Origin: Diphasiastrum complanatum
Taxonomy: Eukaryota; Streptophyta; Lycopodiopsida; Lycopodiales; Lycopodiaceae
Reading direction: 5' to 3'
Assembly: GCA_029204225.1 (NCBI GenBank)
Contig: CM055092.1
Location: 26,060,122-26,124,121 of the forward strand
Length of the DNA stretch: 64,000 nt
The notes under the pieces are model-generated. The model was not told the origin of the DNA and did not search any database. It saw only the letters and a list, made by a program, of their open reading frames with translations. Each line of letters starts with the position of its first letter. Within the stretch, counting starts at the first letter, position 1. This document shows positions 22,290 to 36,071 of this stretch, in pieces. The position numbers and the translations under genes were made by a program.

Positions 22290-24090
22290 CAAGCATACAA
22301 GCACATTCTGAAGGAAAAGAGAAGCAAGCTCGACGACAAATCCAAACAATCATGGTCAGCTACTCAAACGGAACACATGTGTACAGGCTCTACGATCCAA
22401 CCACAAAGAAGATTGTTTCGAACAGAGATGTGAAGTTCGATGAGTCCACACTTCCTGGACTAAAAGACGAAAGAGGCCATGAGATCTTCACACTGCTGCC
22501 CATTCCAGAGAGAGATCGAGGACATACATCAAATCACAGAGCCCCAGACTTCAGAGCAGCAGGAGGCAGAGGATCGACCCAGCAGCGACAAAACGAATCT
22601 TGAAGGTCAACGGGACAAAGAAGACCTCCAGACCGCCACTCTGACAATATTCAATGGAACGAAGACACGCAATTCGAGTACTGCAGCTTCACAGAAGAGC
22701 CAGCAACATACCAAGAAGCTATCCAGAGTCCAGAGGGAGAATTATGGAAGCAGGCAATGTTAGAGGAGATCGAGTCAATGAGGCGAAACGAGGCATGGAC
22801 ATTAGAGCCACTGCCAAAAAACAAAAAAGTAGTCGACTGAAAGTGGGTGTACAAGAAAAAGCTGAAATCAGATGGCACTATTGGCCGCTACAAAGCAAGG
22901 CTTGTCGCGAAGGGCAACACGTAGAGATATGGTGTTGACTATTTCGACACATATTCGTCCATGGTCAAGATGACAAGCATAAGGCTACTCCTTGCATATG
23001 CCACACAGTACAATTTGGAAATTCACCAGATTGACGTTAAAACAGTCTTTTTCCACAGAGATCTAGAGGAGAAAATCTTCATGAAGCAACTTGAAGGCTA
23101 TGAATACCTCGACAATAGACAATATGTCTATCGATTGTAGAGATGCATCTACGATCTAAAACAAACATCACAAGTCTGGTACAAAAAGCTTGATGGTCTT
23201 CTGAAGTCTCTAGACTTCAATCCTACTCAGCCAGACTGCAATGTCTACATCAAAAGAGTAGGAAAGGATTTTGTGATACTGACCATTTTCGTCGATGATT
23301 CGCTGATGATAGAAAATTTCTTAATACTGATCAAAGACATGTAGAGCCAGATTTCTGAAAGTTATGAAATCATAGATCTTGGAGAAGCAACAAAATGCCT
23401 AAGGCTGGAGATCAGAAGAGATCGAACAAAGGGCGAAATGCACTTGAGTCAGTCAGAATATGCCAGAAAAGTGCTGAAGCAGTACCACATGATGGATTGC
23501 AAATAGAAAGCCACACCAATGATAGTTGGAGCCAAGCTCACGAAACAAGATTGCCCAAAAACGGAATTGGAAGAACAAAAGATGGCAGGTATACCCTACC
23601 AGAGCTTAATCAGTAGTCTGATATACTTGACAATCTGTACCAGACCTGATCTGGCTTTCTTTGTTTATGCATTGAGCCAATTCTATTCAAATCCTAGTAT
23701 GGCACATTGGCAAATGGACAAACGAATCCTACAGTATCTTCAGGGTACCCAGAATATTGGATTAACCTACAGAGCTGAAAATGAAGAAAAAGGATTCGAG
23801 CTGCATCATTATAGTGATGCGAACTGGGCGAGCTACAAAGATGACATCAAGTCCATTATTGGAGGATGTACAATAGCGTGCGGAGTTGCAATCAACTGGA
23901 TATGAAAAAAGAAAACCTTGGTAGCTCAATCCTCTTGCGAAGCTAAGTATGTCGCAGCCTCGAAAGTGGCGAATGAGGTAGTGTGGCTACAAATGATGTT
24001 GGAGGCAATCAGGATACCACAAAAAGGGCCTAGCATGATGATGATAGACTCTCAGAGTGCCATCTATTTTTTCCATGCAAAAAAGGTGAC
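22290..24090 (+). pseudogene. copia integrase C-terminus, RT and RNase H (element L, decayed)
   Basis: Starts in the integrase C-terminal part (SYSNGTHVYRLYDPTTKK), then a Gln/Arg-rich linker, RT (MRRNEAWTLEPL, KARLVAKG, IHQIDVKTVFFHRDLEEKIF, IFVDDSLM in place of YVDD) and RNase H (GLTYRAENEEKGFELHHYSD, QSSCEAKYVAA, MIDSQSAIYFFHAKK). There are several stops (near 22838, 22921, 23138, 23341 and 23503) and frame changes. RNase H stops abruptly at about 24090, where an unrelated reading frame takes over. The family differs from B, E and G. Confidence 0.88.
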
Positions 24091-24427
24091 ACTGCCTTAT
24101 CAGAGTGACGTATTTTTTGTATCTTCACCAATGTTCACTTCAGCAAAGGCTGATGTCGCACTGGCATTCGATCCAAATAAGCCGATGGCCTCAGAGCAAA
24201 TCAAAGATCAACTACCAATTGCTCGACTGTATTTCCGCGCAGCTATGATGGGAGGCTCTTGGGAATCCCGCTTCACCTCATGGACAAATTCCAAGTGGAT
24301 TGCCGGAGCCCACCGTTGTTTCTTGCCACACAACTTGGATTTCAATATTGCACGCCTTGACTTTATGGAGAAGGTGCAGTATCATTTAATTAAGATTCGG
24401 TGCGAAGCCAATAAAAGTCCCCAATAA
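24091..24427 (+). pseudogene. gypsy ORF3 C-terminal fragment, fused in frame to copia RNase H
   Basis: The residues from AFDPNKPMASEQIKDQ to the stop at 24425 have a close relative on the minus strand at 27956-28183, just before a gypsy LTR. Shared pieces include PIARLYF, MGGSWESRFT, SKWI, AHR and HNLDFN. The two copies differ at many third codon positions while the residues stay the same (for example cgactgtatttccgc against agattgtatttctgt), which suggests past selection on a protein. The function is unknown. Here it sits in the same open frame as copia RNase H, a chance fusion made by transposition. Confidence 0.75.
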
Positions 24428-24477
24428 CTGCATATTGCAGGTGTCGTGGGACTGCCACCAGTTTTGGTGGGGGATAC

Positions 24478-24775
24478 TGTTGGAGGGTTCCTAATCCTAG
24501 TTAATAAGTGAGAGGAATTTGGCACCGTGCGTGTGTAAGTCCAACCCAATAATTACATAGTTATTTGATTAATTAGAATGTTAATAAATGACTTTAGGCC
24601 TTTTTGCGGGACTTTTAATGTCGCAAGGCCTAAATGTGAAGTTAGTGAAAAAAGTTGGGTTTCCCTCCAATTTTGATGGTTCCCACACTTTTTTAAATTT
24701 GAATAAAAAGAGAGACAAGACTGGACCAATAGGATTCAGACTCCAGGGTCCTCCTCTCTACTATAACACAAGATT
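24478..24775 (+). repeat. gypsy LTR, 5' part (truncated)
   Basis: Starts TGTTGGAGGG after a purine tract (GGTGGGGGAT, 24467-24475). It matches in inverse the first about 300 bp of the LTR that starts at 27866 (taagtgagagg, agttatttgatta, tttttgcgggacttttaatg). Beyond about 24775 the sequences no longer match. Confidence 0.85.
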
Positions 24776-25129
24776 CCTTTACCTGATCGGACTTTGGATA
24801 TGTCGATCACATTCTCAGTGGATGTGATGAATATAACTTGGATATCAACCGATCCAATACCAAATCCTATTGAAGATGAGCTCATTCATATTAGTCACGT
24901 CTTGTCTTATGATGAAAATGCAGAACTTCCTGATGAGCAGACTTTAAATCACATGGATCCCACAAGGTTTGGAGTTTGAGAGATACTGCATGAAGCAACA
25001 AGAAAATCGTCAAAAGTAGTTATATTGAAAGAAGGAAAGACCGCAGGACCAATGGTGAAGACACAAGCGAAGCAACACTATAATTTGATCCTGAAATGGG
25101 AAAGATCATCATGAGAACCTATTCCTAAA
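24776..25129 (+). other. open frame of unknown origin
   Basis: The frame at 24794-24979 is acidic (PIEDELIHISHVLSYDENAE). It may be a retroelement linker, but no domain can be named. Confidence 0.3.
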
Positions 25130-25593
25130 GATGTAATTTTGCTAGTGATAAGGTGGATCAAAAATCCACAAGTGCATATATTATATTCTTGGAGGTAATC
25201 TCATATCTTGGCTTACCAAAAAGCAAGATACTATCTCTCTTTCTTCATGTGAGGTCGAGTATAAATGACTCACTACATCAACAAAAAAAGTGCTTTGGAT
25301 CAAGAGGATTTTATTGGAGCTAAAGTGCATCAAGGATGATCATCTACCATTGATCAATTGTGACAACATCTCGGCCCAAGCCCTTGCCAACAATCCAATT
25401 TCTCATGCAAGGAGCAAGCACATTGAAGTTGCATCTCTTTGTGAGAGAGAAGCTTATTGGAGGAGAGATCCATTTGCAGCATATTGATTCATCTTCATGT
25501 ATTTCTGATCTACTCACCAAGCCACTACTCAAGAGTTCTTTCATCAAACATAGATCCAATCTTGGATTGATTCCAAGTTCCATGTTTTTTTAG
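25130..25593 (+). pseudogene. copia RNase H fragment (family close to B)
   Basis: Reads STSAYIIFL, DTISLSSCEVEYK, a stop, KKVLWIKRILLELK, CDNISAQALANNPISHARSK, a frameshift, then FVREKLIGGEIHLQHIDSS and DLLTKPLLKSSFIKHRSNLG. This equals the C-terminus of B at 7440-7790 with small differences. A polypurine tract (AGGAGGAG, 25601-25608) and an LTR start follow. Confidence 0.9.
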
Positions 25594-25608
25594 AGTAGTT
25601 AGGAGGAG

Positions 25609-25785
25609 TGTGAAAAAACATAAAAAAATTATCCATGTAGACTTTAGGGGTGTCACAAAGTTTTGTAGTCAAGCATCTTGGTGTCATTAGTTGATAGGAC
25701 CACTTTTGGCTTTAGGGGCAAAAAGTCATGTTGGTACAACTCCCTGAGATCTTCAATTGCCTTGAAGGTTCCGCACACTCCATAC
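25609..25785 (+). repeat. truncated copia LTR
   Basis: Begins TGTGAAAAAACAT right after the polypurine tract. The right end is not defined; composition changes near 25785 to GC-richer sequence. Confidence 0.6.
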
Positions 25786-26218
25786 CAGTGACGACACACC
25801 ATATCCGCCCATCCATAGGGTCACGATTGGCCCACCCCCACGCACTGGAGCTATTGACATAGTCATGCCTAGTTCAGCCTCCTATGATAACTGGCATCCC
25901 ATACCACCAGCCATCGCACTCGGCTCTCCCTAGCATACATCTCCTAGCTTGGAGATACATCCCGGCTCATGTACGTGCTCTCCATCCACCAACTCCTGGG
26001 TAGACTGAGTGAACGCAAAAAGGGAAACCCCACTACTATATAGACATAGCACAGTGGGTCCCATCAGGCACGGTCTTGCTGGCAACACATGACCATCTAG
26101 GATGGTAACATGAGGCACTCAAACATGTCGATAATGCCAGCGGACCTGCATCATGCCCCTTGCGAGGCTGTCATTGAAAGGCATACCATTATGGTACATA
26201 TTATTTCCCCTCCCCCCA
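25786..26218. other. GC-richer unassigned sequence
   Basis: No ORF with recognisable content. Many CCCAC/GGCAT words suggest another repeat of unknown type. Confidence 0.4.
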
Positions 26219-26560
26219 CAAAAATCCTACAAGATATCTGTTCTACTTTCTCATCAAGCTTCTTTCGAAGCTTGTCAGAAACATGTGCATATGCTGCACA
26301 GCCAAAGATTTGAATATGAGTCAGATTAGGTTTTCTACCCCTACATAACTCATGTGGTGTTGTGTGAAGAACACCAGATATTTCTGTTCTGTTTTGAATG
26401 TAAGCAGCTGTAGTACTACTTCAGCCCACCGAGCACTCTTGGAGCCTTCGAATAGGCCATCATGCATCTAGCAGCTTCCATTAGAGTCATGTTCTTTCTT
26501 TCTGCAACACTGTTGTGTTGATGTAAAAAGGACAGGTGGGGCCCAAGAAAGGTCCCATTT
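26219..26560 (-). pseudogene. copia integrase fragment
   Basis: The minus strand shows HNSVAERKNMTLMEAARCMM (integrase region with the catalytic Glu) and, after frame breaks, FGCAAYAHVSDKLRKKLDEK, the C-terminal part. It ends at about 26219 within the motif before GYS. It is of a different family from the plus-strand fragment at 22290. Confidence 0.82.
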
Positions 26561-26889
26561 GTCCCTTCTAGGCCTTTCTTACCATGTGGGGCCACCAAAT
26601 GGTGCCACATGGCCCATGGAACTCAAAGGATTATAAAATTTGACTAAGGCCCCTTCTCCCAACTCCAATACCAACGTACTACAGCTCCTCTCCTACCTTG
26701 GGAGATCTGCAGGTACAGAGGAGGAGAAAGGGAGAGGTACGAACTGAAAGAACAGGGCTTCAAGAATTGGCTTTGATAGATTATATTCATAAGCTTCCAC
26801 AAGATTAACATCTTGGAGCTTATGATTCACTTACAATTCAAAGTTTAATTGAACTTTGAGTTAGCCAAACTTTTAAATACAATATTTCT
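26561..26889. other. no recognised gene
   Basis: Sequence between the copia fragment and the gypsy LTR. It may contain the true 3' end of that LTR. Confidence 0.4.
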
Positions 26890-27866
26890 TTGTAAAAAGT
26901 TTTGAGAGTGGGGTCGTGGGGAAGCGCGCTGCCTCCCTTCCCCCTTCCTATCACATCAATCAACTAAGCATCAAGAGAGGGTACTAACCACCCCCGCCCC
27001 CCTACATACACTAAAGCAATTGCAGATTGTCCACGTGCGCTGCCTATGCTAGAGGTAGTGGTCTACTTGTGGACCACCATCCCAAAAGGATGCCCCCCCC
27101 TATAGTAGGGCTATTTCCTTCCTAGCCTCAATCCAAGATCCAAGCAATCAAGCATCAAGGAGATGAAGTTAGTTGTCACGCAGAGGTTCGATCCCGTATG
27201 AGCGATAGCATATCTCAGAATTCAGCATGAATGGTAGATCCACATCTTACACTATCATTCATTAACACTACCAATTAACACTACAACCATTCACCCTAAA
27301 TCCACAATGAAGATAGCTTACTCTTTCTTTCTCTCTTTTTCCCTCACAAAAAGCATAAGAAATAGCAATTCCCATAACATTCAGATCCAACAACTAGCAA
27401 ATACAACAAAAGCCTGAGAGATGGAGGAAAAGAGATAGAGAGCAAGTCCATTTCATAAGAGAACCAATCTGCTTGTATTGAAATGAAGATTTGAACATGA
27501 GGAACAACTCGAGTTTGCCTTTATTCATAGTGGAGAGGAGGACCTTGGCCTCAAAATCCTATTGGTCCATTTCTACCTCCCTAACTATTCATATTTAAAC
27601 AGAGTGGGAACCCATTCAAAATTGGAGGGAACCAATTTGAGTTTGAATTTGAACCAATTTTGGTGGGAGTCCCAACTTTATTTACTAACTTGACATTTAG
27701 GTCTGCAACATTAAAAGTCCCGCAAAAAGCCCTAAAGACCTTTTATTGACTTTCTAATCAAATAACTATGTGATCATCGGATTGGACTTACACACGTAGG
27801 GTGCCTAACCCCTCTCACTTATTAGCTAGAATTAGGGTTGCCTTGGGATCTGCAAACTTTCCAACA
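26890..27866 (-). repeat. 3' LTR of gypsy element K
   Basis: On the minus strand it starts TGTTGGAAAG at 27866, after a purine tract (GGTGGGAGAT, 27870-27879). It matches the plus copy at 24478 in its first 300 bp and the 13300-13910 remnant further in. The far end at about 26890 is approximate. It contains a G-rich run (27090-27098 inverse) and a purine-rich stretch. Confidence 0.75.
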
Positions 27867-27955
27867 GTATCTCCCACCAAAACTGGTGGCGGTCCCATGA
27901 CACCTCGCGAGATTTATTTACTGTGGACTTTTATTGGCATCATGTCATATTTTTA

Positions 27956-30047
27956 TTAAATGGTACTGTACCTTCTCCATGAAGTCGAGTCGGCAGTGTT
28001 GAAATCCAAATTGTGTAGTAAAAAATACCTATGTGCTCTAGAGATCCACTTTGATGTTGTCCAAGCGGTGAATCGGGATTCCCACGAGCCTCCCATTATT
28101 GCAGCACAGAAATACAATCTTGCTATTGGCACTTGATCTTTGACACTGTCTAACGCCATTGGTTTATTTGGATCAAATGCCAACGTGGAAAGGCAATCAT
28201 CTCATCGAGTAGCAACAGAAACCAATAGACTCAAGTCTTTGACAAAAAGCGTCAATTTTCTAATTATTGGATTGGAAGAGTGTATATATTCTCGCTAGTA
28301 GGCTTGTAATGCTCTATGAAAATATACTGAAATTTTCCAACTGTAAGGTTGGTGGATTACTGGCAAATTTGGTGTATGGATTGTAATTTTATCCATGGCC
28401 ACTCCTAGGTCTTTCCACTTATTCTATCACGGCATTGGGACGTAGTATGGATCTACGTGCAATTGGCGAGGGCTGGTCATGTAACTCATGATTGATTCTA
28501 GAGTTTTCTCAAATAATGTTACTCTCCAGACTGTATTCTCCGGGCGGGCTGCTCTCTTGATGCAGGTAGTTTATCCAACTCTTTGTCGGCCTCTATTTCA
28601 GAGGTCTTAAACTTGATGACCCAACCACCACGCAAGGACTCATGCGAATGTTGTGTTAGGAATCTCTGGATCTGGTCCTTGACATTGATTGGTCATCTGA
28701 ATAAGGGTCTGGCCCTTGATGTAGATGGACCTGATTCTGTTGCCTATGGAATTGGTTGTACTTATTCCACCTCTGGTTTTTCACCTTGATCCATGTCTGA
28801 ATGCATATCGGCATCCAATCCTACATGCTCTTGTTGTTGAGGCGAGAATTGTGGCATCAGTGGAACCGTGGTTGTGAGAGATGGACTCCAAAACTTGAGA
28901 GACATTCTATAAGATTTAATAGTTTCTTTGGCCTTTGCCAACTCATTCAAGGCTATCTCTAAACCTGTCAAAGCGAGCTTGAAAGCCTTGTAGGGCCACT
29001 TCATATGTTTCAACCTTTCTAAAAAAAAACTAATTTTTGTCAGAGTTACTGGATGATCAGGAATTTGAGTTTGGAGATACGCATAACGCTCAAAGGTGGT
29101 CGTATCCAGTTCACCTAGGAGACATGTGCGATCTTGCTCGGCCATCTGCATTTGACCTTGTAACAGCAACACTTGTTGTTTCATGTCCTGCACGACATTG
29201 TCGACTTGGTCTTGTGCGGTTGTTAGGGCATTCTAAAGTGTACTAACATAATTGATCAGTCGATTGTTGTGCCTTTTTTATCTCAGCTTCAGATTTTGCC
29301 TCATGCTGTTTGGCAATCTTCAAGTCTCTATCCAGCTAGATGATCTTCTGGCTGATGAGAGTATTTTCAGAACCCATATTTAAAATTTGTTGTTCCAATT
29401 TTTTTTTTATCCAACATAGACTGGATCACTTGCGCAAGGTTTGAGACTAAATCGAGAGCATCACCAGAATCTATTGTTGTGGAGGTGGTAACAGTAGGAG
29501 AAATTAGTGTTATTGTCCATGTTTGGCGTGGAGCTAGTGCTTGTAATTCTTCTTCTTCAAAAGTGTCTTATCCCTCGTAGCCCTCAGATACCGTGGCGTC
29601 GAACTGCTTTGGTGATTTGACCGCATGCCCGACCAGAATGGTGTTTGGTGCATGTTCAGCAATGGTATCTTGGTGTTCCATCTGAAAAGTATCATAAAAA
29701 ATATTCTCAAAATCATGGACTTGTTCAAATCCTCTTCTTGGGGATTGGAGTTCAAAGGGTTCTGGACTTTGGGGCATGGCAAAAACTTCTAAGGCTCCAA
29801 GAGGGCCTGAATCATCGAACATGTCCATGAAATATTGTGTATTTGGTGAAACTGCTCTCGTTTGTGTAGGTGAGGTGGCCTGGGCAGTTGTGATTGGAAT
29901 TGTAGCCCCAATAGTCATAGACTGTCCTTGAGAGGAAGCAAAGGCAAGGGAAGCATCAGAGGTGGGGAAAATCGGTAGTTTAGTGCAAGTGACAACCGGA
30001 GGTTGTAGCGTAGTTGGTGATGGTTGCCCAGTCCTTTGACGTGTCAT
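27956..30047 (-). pseudogene. gypsy K ORF3: additional coiled-coil ORF after integrase
   Basis: The minus strand shows three main pieces. 30047-29568 is Pro/Thr/Ser-rich (MTRQRTGQPSPTTLQPP, later FDDSGPLGALEVFAMPQSP). 29560-28762, in shifting frames, is a long heptad-like region (ISQKIIQLDRDLKIAKQHEA, DQVDNVVQDMKQQVLLLQGQ, LNELAKAKETIKSYR). 28183-27956 is the C-terminal part with GSWESRFTAWTTSKW, which has a second copy at 24091-24427. The position, after integrase and before the 3' LTR, is where some plant gypsy elements carry an extra ORF (env-like or other). No membrane segment or signal peptide is evident, so an envelope role is not supported. Frame breaks show it is dead here. Confidence 0.6.
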
Positions 30048-31370
30048 TGGAGGCGAGTCAAGGATAGCGATCTCGTTGCATACATGTCGCCGACTATGTG
30101 ATGATGAGGACTAGTGGGATGACTACCGGTGCTTCTTCATAGATAGACAACATGGTACCGGGAACTAAACCCACGAAGTCTGGTTGTAAGGATTTGTCAT
30201 CATCTAATTGCTCTGTTGCTACTATGCGTAGAGATGATACTAAAATTCAATCAGCATGACAACATCTTGACCATAAACCAGTTGAAAAGGTGTTTGATTC
30301 GTGCTACTTTTGTAAGCGATTCTGAATGCCCATAATGTTGCATGCAATTTATGTTCCCAGTTCGAACAACTTGCTTCAATCGTTTTTGTCATAATGTTGC
30401 AGAGAATCTTATTGGAAGATCCAGCTTGGCCATTACCCTGAGAATAATACAGAGAGTACTAAACTGGTGTATAGTGAAATATTCTTCCAACAAACACTTT
30501 ATTTCTTGATTAACAAAGTGCATATCCTGATCACTAATAATCTCAATAGGACATCTGAATCTAATAATGATGTGTTCATAGAGGAATTTAGCCATAGATT
30601 TCGCATCAGCAACTTTAACTGCTTTGGCTTCAACCCACTTGGTCATATACTCGGTTGCTATGATGATATATCTGGCTTGAGATCCTCTTGTCGCAGGATG
30701 AATAGGACCAATATAATCTGGGCCCCATTTCTCAAATGGTGCTTGTGATAAAACCAGATGTAATGGTTCATAATTCTGTCACGTAGGATGTCGTGCCCGT
30801 TGACAAACATCACATGACTGAATATAATTTTTGGTATCTTTATGAAGCATAGGCCACCAACACCCTGATTGCAAAAGCTTACGAACAATGATCTCTGTAA
30901 AAAAATGTCCTCCGCCCATTCCATCATGTGAAAACATGATTAATTCAGGTACTTCATGTGGTAAAACACATCTTCAAAGAAGATCATCCATTCGGCGACG
31001 ATACAATTATCCCACAATCAATTGATAAGGTTGAGCCTTATGAATCAATTGTCTCTTTTGTACTTTTGTCAAGGAGTCATTAGGTTGACCTAGCATCAGA
31101 TACTCAACAAAATCCGTTGCCCACTCAAGTACTGCTTTAACATAAAACAACACAACATCTGGTAGTTCATCATCCACTTCAGTATTGACTGGTGCGGATT
31201 CAATTCTTGAAACATGGTCGATTAGATAATGTTGTTTACCCTTACGAACCACAACTCGAAATTCAAATTCGGTCAATAAAAGTAACCATCTTGCAATACA
31301 CCTTGTATCAAATGTCTTTTTTTACCAAATAAAATAATGGCTGGTGATCCGTATAAAATGCAAAGTGTGT
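30048..31370 (-). pseudogene. gypsy K RNase H end and integrase
   Basis: In minus-strand order: an RNase H tail (about 31370-31280); the RNase H-integrase linker (VVVRKGKQHYLIDHVSRIES, 31276-31007); the zinc-binding region, partly out of frame (30927-30658); the integrase core (MTKWVEAKAVK; IISDQDMHFVNQEI with the second Asp, 30646-30389); and the C-terminal motif KLHATLWAFRIAYKSSTNQ with PFQLVYGQD (30390-30250). RT before integrase is the gypsy order, but RT itself is not present here; the element is truncated at about 31370. Confidence 0.87.
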
Positions 31371-32966
<1,596 letters not shown>

Positions 32967-33860
32967 TGTGGAAGTGCGCATTGGAGTGACTCAACCGAAT
33001 AATCGATCTTTAATCTTCATCCACTCTATTATCCAATTTTTGCAGTATGATTCGTGTTTTTACAGTCTGCAAAAATACTCCAGAATCGCTCAACAGGTGG
33101 CTCCGACATATCGAACATCATCCGACATATTGACGACATCTACGAAAGTCGAAGGAGTCGACCATGTCGATGAAAGGCAATTATTGTTTAACTTGATATG
33201 AAGCTAAAGACTTGTCCTAACTTTTTTGCAAGTAAATTTTCGAAAAGTCCTAACTGGATGGATGCCAATGCATTATGGCCAACTGGCTATTGTGACCTAC
33301 GACCTCATTAGCTGTCCTACCGAGATATGCATTAATTGCTTTAGTATAAATAGTTGATCATCAAATACTATCTTAGCTATCATTTTCTATCTTAGCTCAG
33401 TATTGCTATTCGCTCTTACTGCTTATCAAGAGAAGTGCATCAGACGGAGTTTTCAGTTACTCAGAGATAGCTTAGAGTATGCAGTTTTCATCTGCAATTG
33501 TTTTGTGCTCTCATCATCTAATTTGTATATGCTACTTACTGAATCAATCTATCATTTTTATTGCGTTCAATATTATGTCAGAATGTATGTATCTCTATAA
33601 TCATTTGTAACTGATAAATTTCTTATTGTTTTTGTATAATCACTACAATACATCATTGTTTGGCTATGAAATCACTTTAGTGCTAATGATTTCAAAGTTG
33701 GTTGCTAAAAGATTGAACATGACTTCTGTCAATATTGCTTGTTCAATATTAATAGGCGTAGTCATGCATTAGGAAATAAGGCTTATCCTGCTACGCTCGA
33801 TAAGTCGCTTACAGTCTTCGACTTGTCGAACCGACTCACTTCACCTCCCTCTTTCCAACA
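32967..33860 (+). repeat. 5' LTR of copia E
   Basis: Aligns with 42626-43498 over its whole length (ttggagtgactcaacc to ctccctctttccaaca). The start at 32967 (TGTGGAAG) is inferred from the 3' LTR start TGTTGGAT at 37178. TATA box at 33345-33353. Confidence 0.9.
33345..33353 (+). promoter_or_regulatory. LTR promoter TATA box of copia E
   Basis: TATAAATAG is conserved at the same place in the 3' LTR (42982-42990). Confidence 0.7.
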
Positions 33861-33872
33861 TGGTATTAGAGC
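33861..33872 (+). other. primer-binding site of copia E (variant)
   Basis: TGGTATTAGAGC directly follows the LTR end CCAACA. It differs from the usual initiator-Met site by one C-to-T change. Confidence 0.9.
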
Positions 33873-33959
33873 GTATACTGCTATATTAGAGCTCTACTAC
33901 TTAAAATCTTTCGCAATATCAAAGCGATATCATTAGATACTTTTACAATATCATATTCT

Positions 33960-36070
33960 TCAATTTGTGCAAACGTTTTGTACGTACCTAAAATCTCTAC
34001 AAATCTGTTATCAGTAAGTAGAATCATTGATTTAGGTCATCGACTAGAGTTTGAGTCTGATTGATGTCGAATTATCAATGGGACAAATAAGATCCTTGCA
34101 CTCGGCAAGAGGCATGGATACTTATATAGATTGGCACATTGTTATTCTGACACTAGTCAAGTCTTGAAAACCTTTGTTCTTGTCAATAGAGCATTACTAT
34201 GGCATCAAAGATTAGGACACTCGAATCATACATCGGTTTTGAACATGTCTAAACAATCCCTAGTACTTGATCTTGACTATCCAACCAAAAAAGTCGACCT
34301 CCTTGTCTGTCATAGCTCGAGTCATAGGCATGCAACAAAAGATGTTCTAGTCGTTGTTCATTTAGATATATGTGGTCCAATGCAAACTCTGTCCTTTCTT
34401 AATGCAAAATATTTCATTACCTTCGTTGACGAATATTTGAGAAGAATAGCTATTTATTTTATTAAGCAGAAATTGGGGGCTTTCAAAATCTTTCGACAAT
34501 TCAAAGATCATGCGGAAAATAAAACTGGTAAAAGAATTTAAGCACTAAGGTTTGACGACGGGAGGGAATACATCTCTACCAAATTCAAGGAGTATTGCCT
34601 AACAACGATTTTGAGCAAATATACATTACCTCCTATTTGCCTCAATCGAGTGGACTTGCTGAGAGAAAGAACATAACCTTAGTCGAATCGGCCAAGTGTA
34701 TGCTTGCTCATGCGACACTTACGAAGTTCTAGGTTGAAGCTGTTTTCCACTGCAACTTATGTTCATAACATATTTCCTACTAAAGTTCTCTAAGACAAAA
34801 CACCATATGAAATTTGGATAGGCTCCAAACCATCATTATCAAACTTACAAGCTTTTGGATGTATCGCTTATGGGCAAATATCACAAGATCTCAAAAAGAA
34901 GCTCGACTTCCAGAGTTTCAAGTCTATTTAAATCAGCTACACTACTTCCGAGATCAGTTTATCAACCTCAACGGTAAGGGAAAATCTCATATAGCTGAAC
35001 TATCAGACTCCTCCGAACTATCTAACTCTTTTGTTTCCAAGTCGACTATTCCTATTGAAAGTCCTAGCTCGTCTGCTCCAGATGAACAATTTATTATCAG
35101 CAGCAAATCTGAAGATGATGATGTTGCAATCCAACGACTACAACATGATAAAAAATAGTCAATTTCGTTCATTACCAGGAAAATTGACAAGAGTCAGCAG
35201 ACCAATCGACGAGTCTATAGCTTATCTGGTTCAAGAGCTGACTATTGTCAAAGAGGCACTCAATCAGGCCTGATTCTGATCTCTGGAAAGAAGCTATGGA
35301 TAAAGAGTATTCATCTCTTATCAAAAACCAGACTTGGACTACTGTCGAGCTACTTACCAACAGAAACGTAGTTGATTGCAAATGGTTATTCAAATCAAGT
35401 ACAAGACATATGGAAGTATCAATTGAAGAAAGAATTGACTTGTGGCCAGAGGATTTTCTCGGGTACACAACATCGACTACACTGAGACTTTCAGTCCAGT
35501 AGTTAAACATTCTTCAATCAAACTTCTATTGTCATTTGCTGCTGTAGCAGATTTGAAAATATATCAAATGGATGTACATACAACATATCTTAATGGAGTT
35601 ATTAAAGGATTTATTTACATAATATAACCCGAAGGTTATAACATCGAAGTTAAACAGAATCATGTATGTAAACTCCATAAAGTACTTTACGGCTTGAAGC
35701 GATCTACTCGAACATGGTTTCAAATAATCAACACTTTTCTTATTGATCACGGCTATAAACCAAACACTTCAGATTCTAATGTCTACTTCAAGTTAGTGCA
35801 ACATTCTTTTGTTATTATCACTTTGTATGTGGACGACACATTGCTTTTCAACAACAGTATCGATCTAATAAAATAACTTCAGACAATGCTATCTTCCGAA
35901 TTCAACATGACCGATCTGGGCGAAGCTCATTACTATCTAGGTATAAAAATCCAAAGAGACAGAAAACAAAATTTGATTTATATTACTCAACAAAGATACT
36001 CACAATGTTACATTTAATCTGATGGATTGCGAATTAGTCTCGCACCGATGGACCCAGGACTCAAGATGTT
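33960..36070 (+). pseudogene. copia E pol: protease end, integrase, RT (decayed)
   Basis: Begins with VPKISTNLLSVSRIIDLGH (end of protease). GAG-pre-integrase follows (LLWHQRLGHSNH), then integrase (VVHLDICGPMQ, FGCIAYGQISQDLKKKLDF) with a degraded centre. RT has PDSDLWKEAMDKEYSSLIKN, MARGFSRVHNIDYTETFSPV, IYQMDVHTTYLNGV, LYGLKRSTRTWFQ, TLYVDDTLLF and MTDLGEAHYYLGIKI. At about 36070, after LKMLH, RT is interrupted by the GGGCCC insertion. At least five stops occur. Confidence 0.9.
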
Positions 36071-36071
36071 G

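Noticed and set aside
22290-26560. One copia element split by an inversion (plus fragment 22290 and minus fragment 26219-26560)
   Set aside because: Both fragments include the same integrase stretch (around KLDDK/KLDEK) with different residues, so they come from different families.
27956-30047. Retroviral-type envelope gene in gypsy K
   Set aside because: No signal peptide, furin-like site or transmembrane segment seen; the middle is coiled coil. An extra ORF is supported, an envelope is not.
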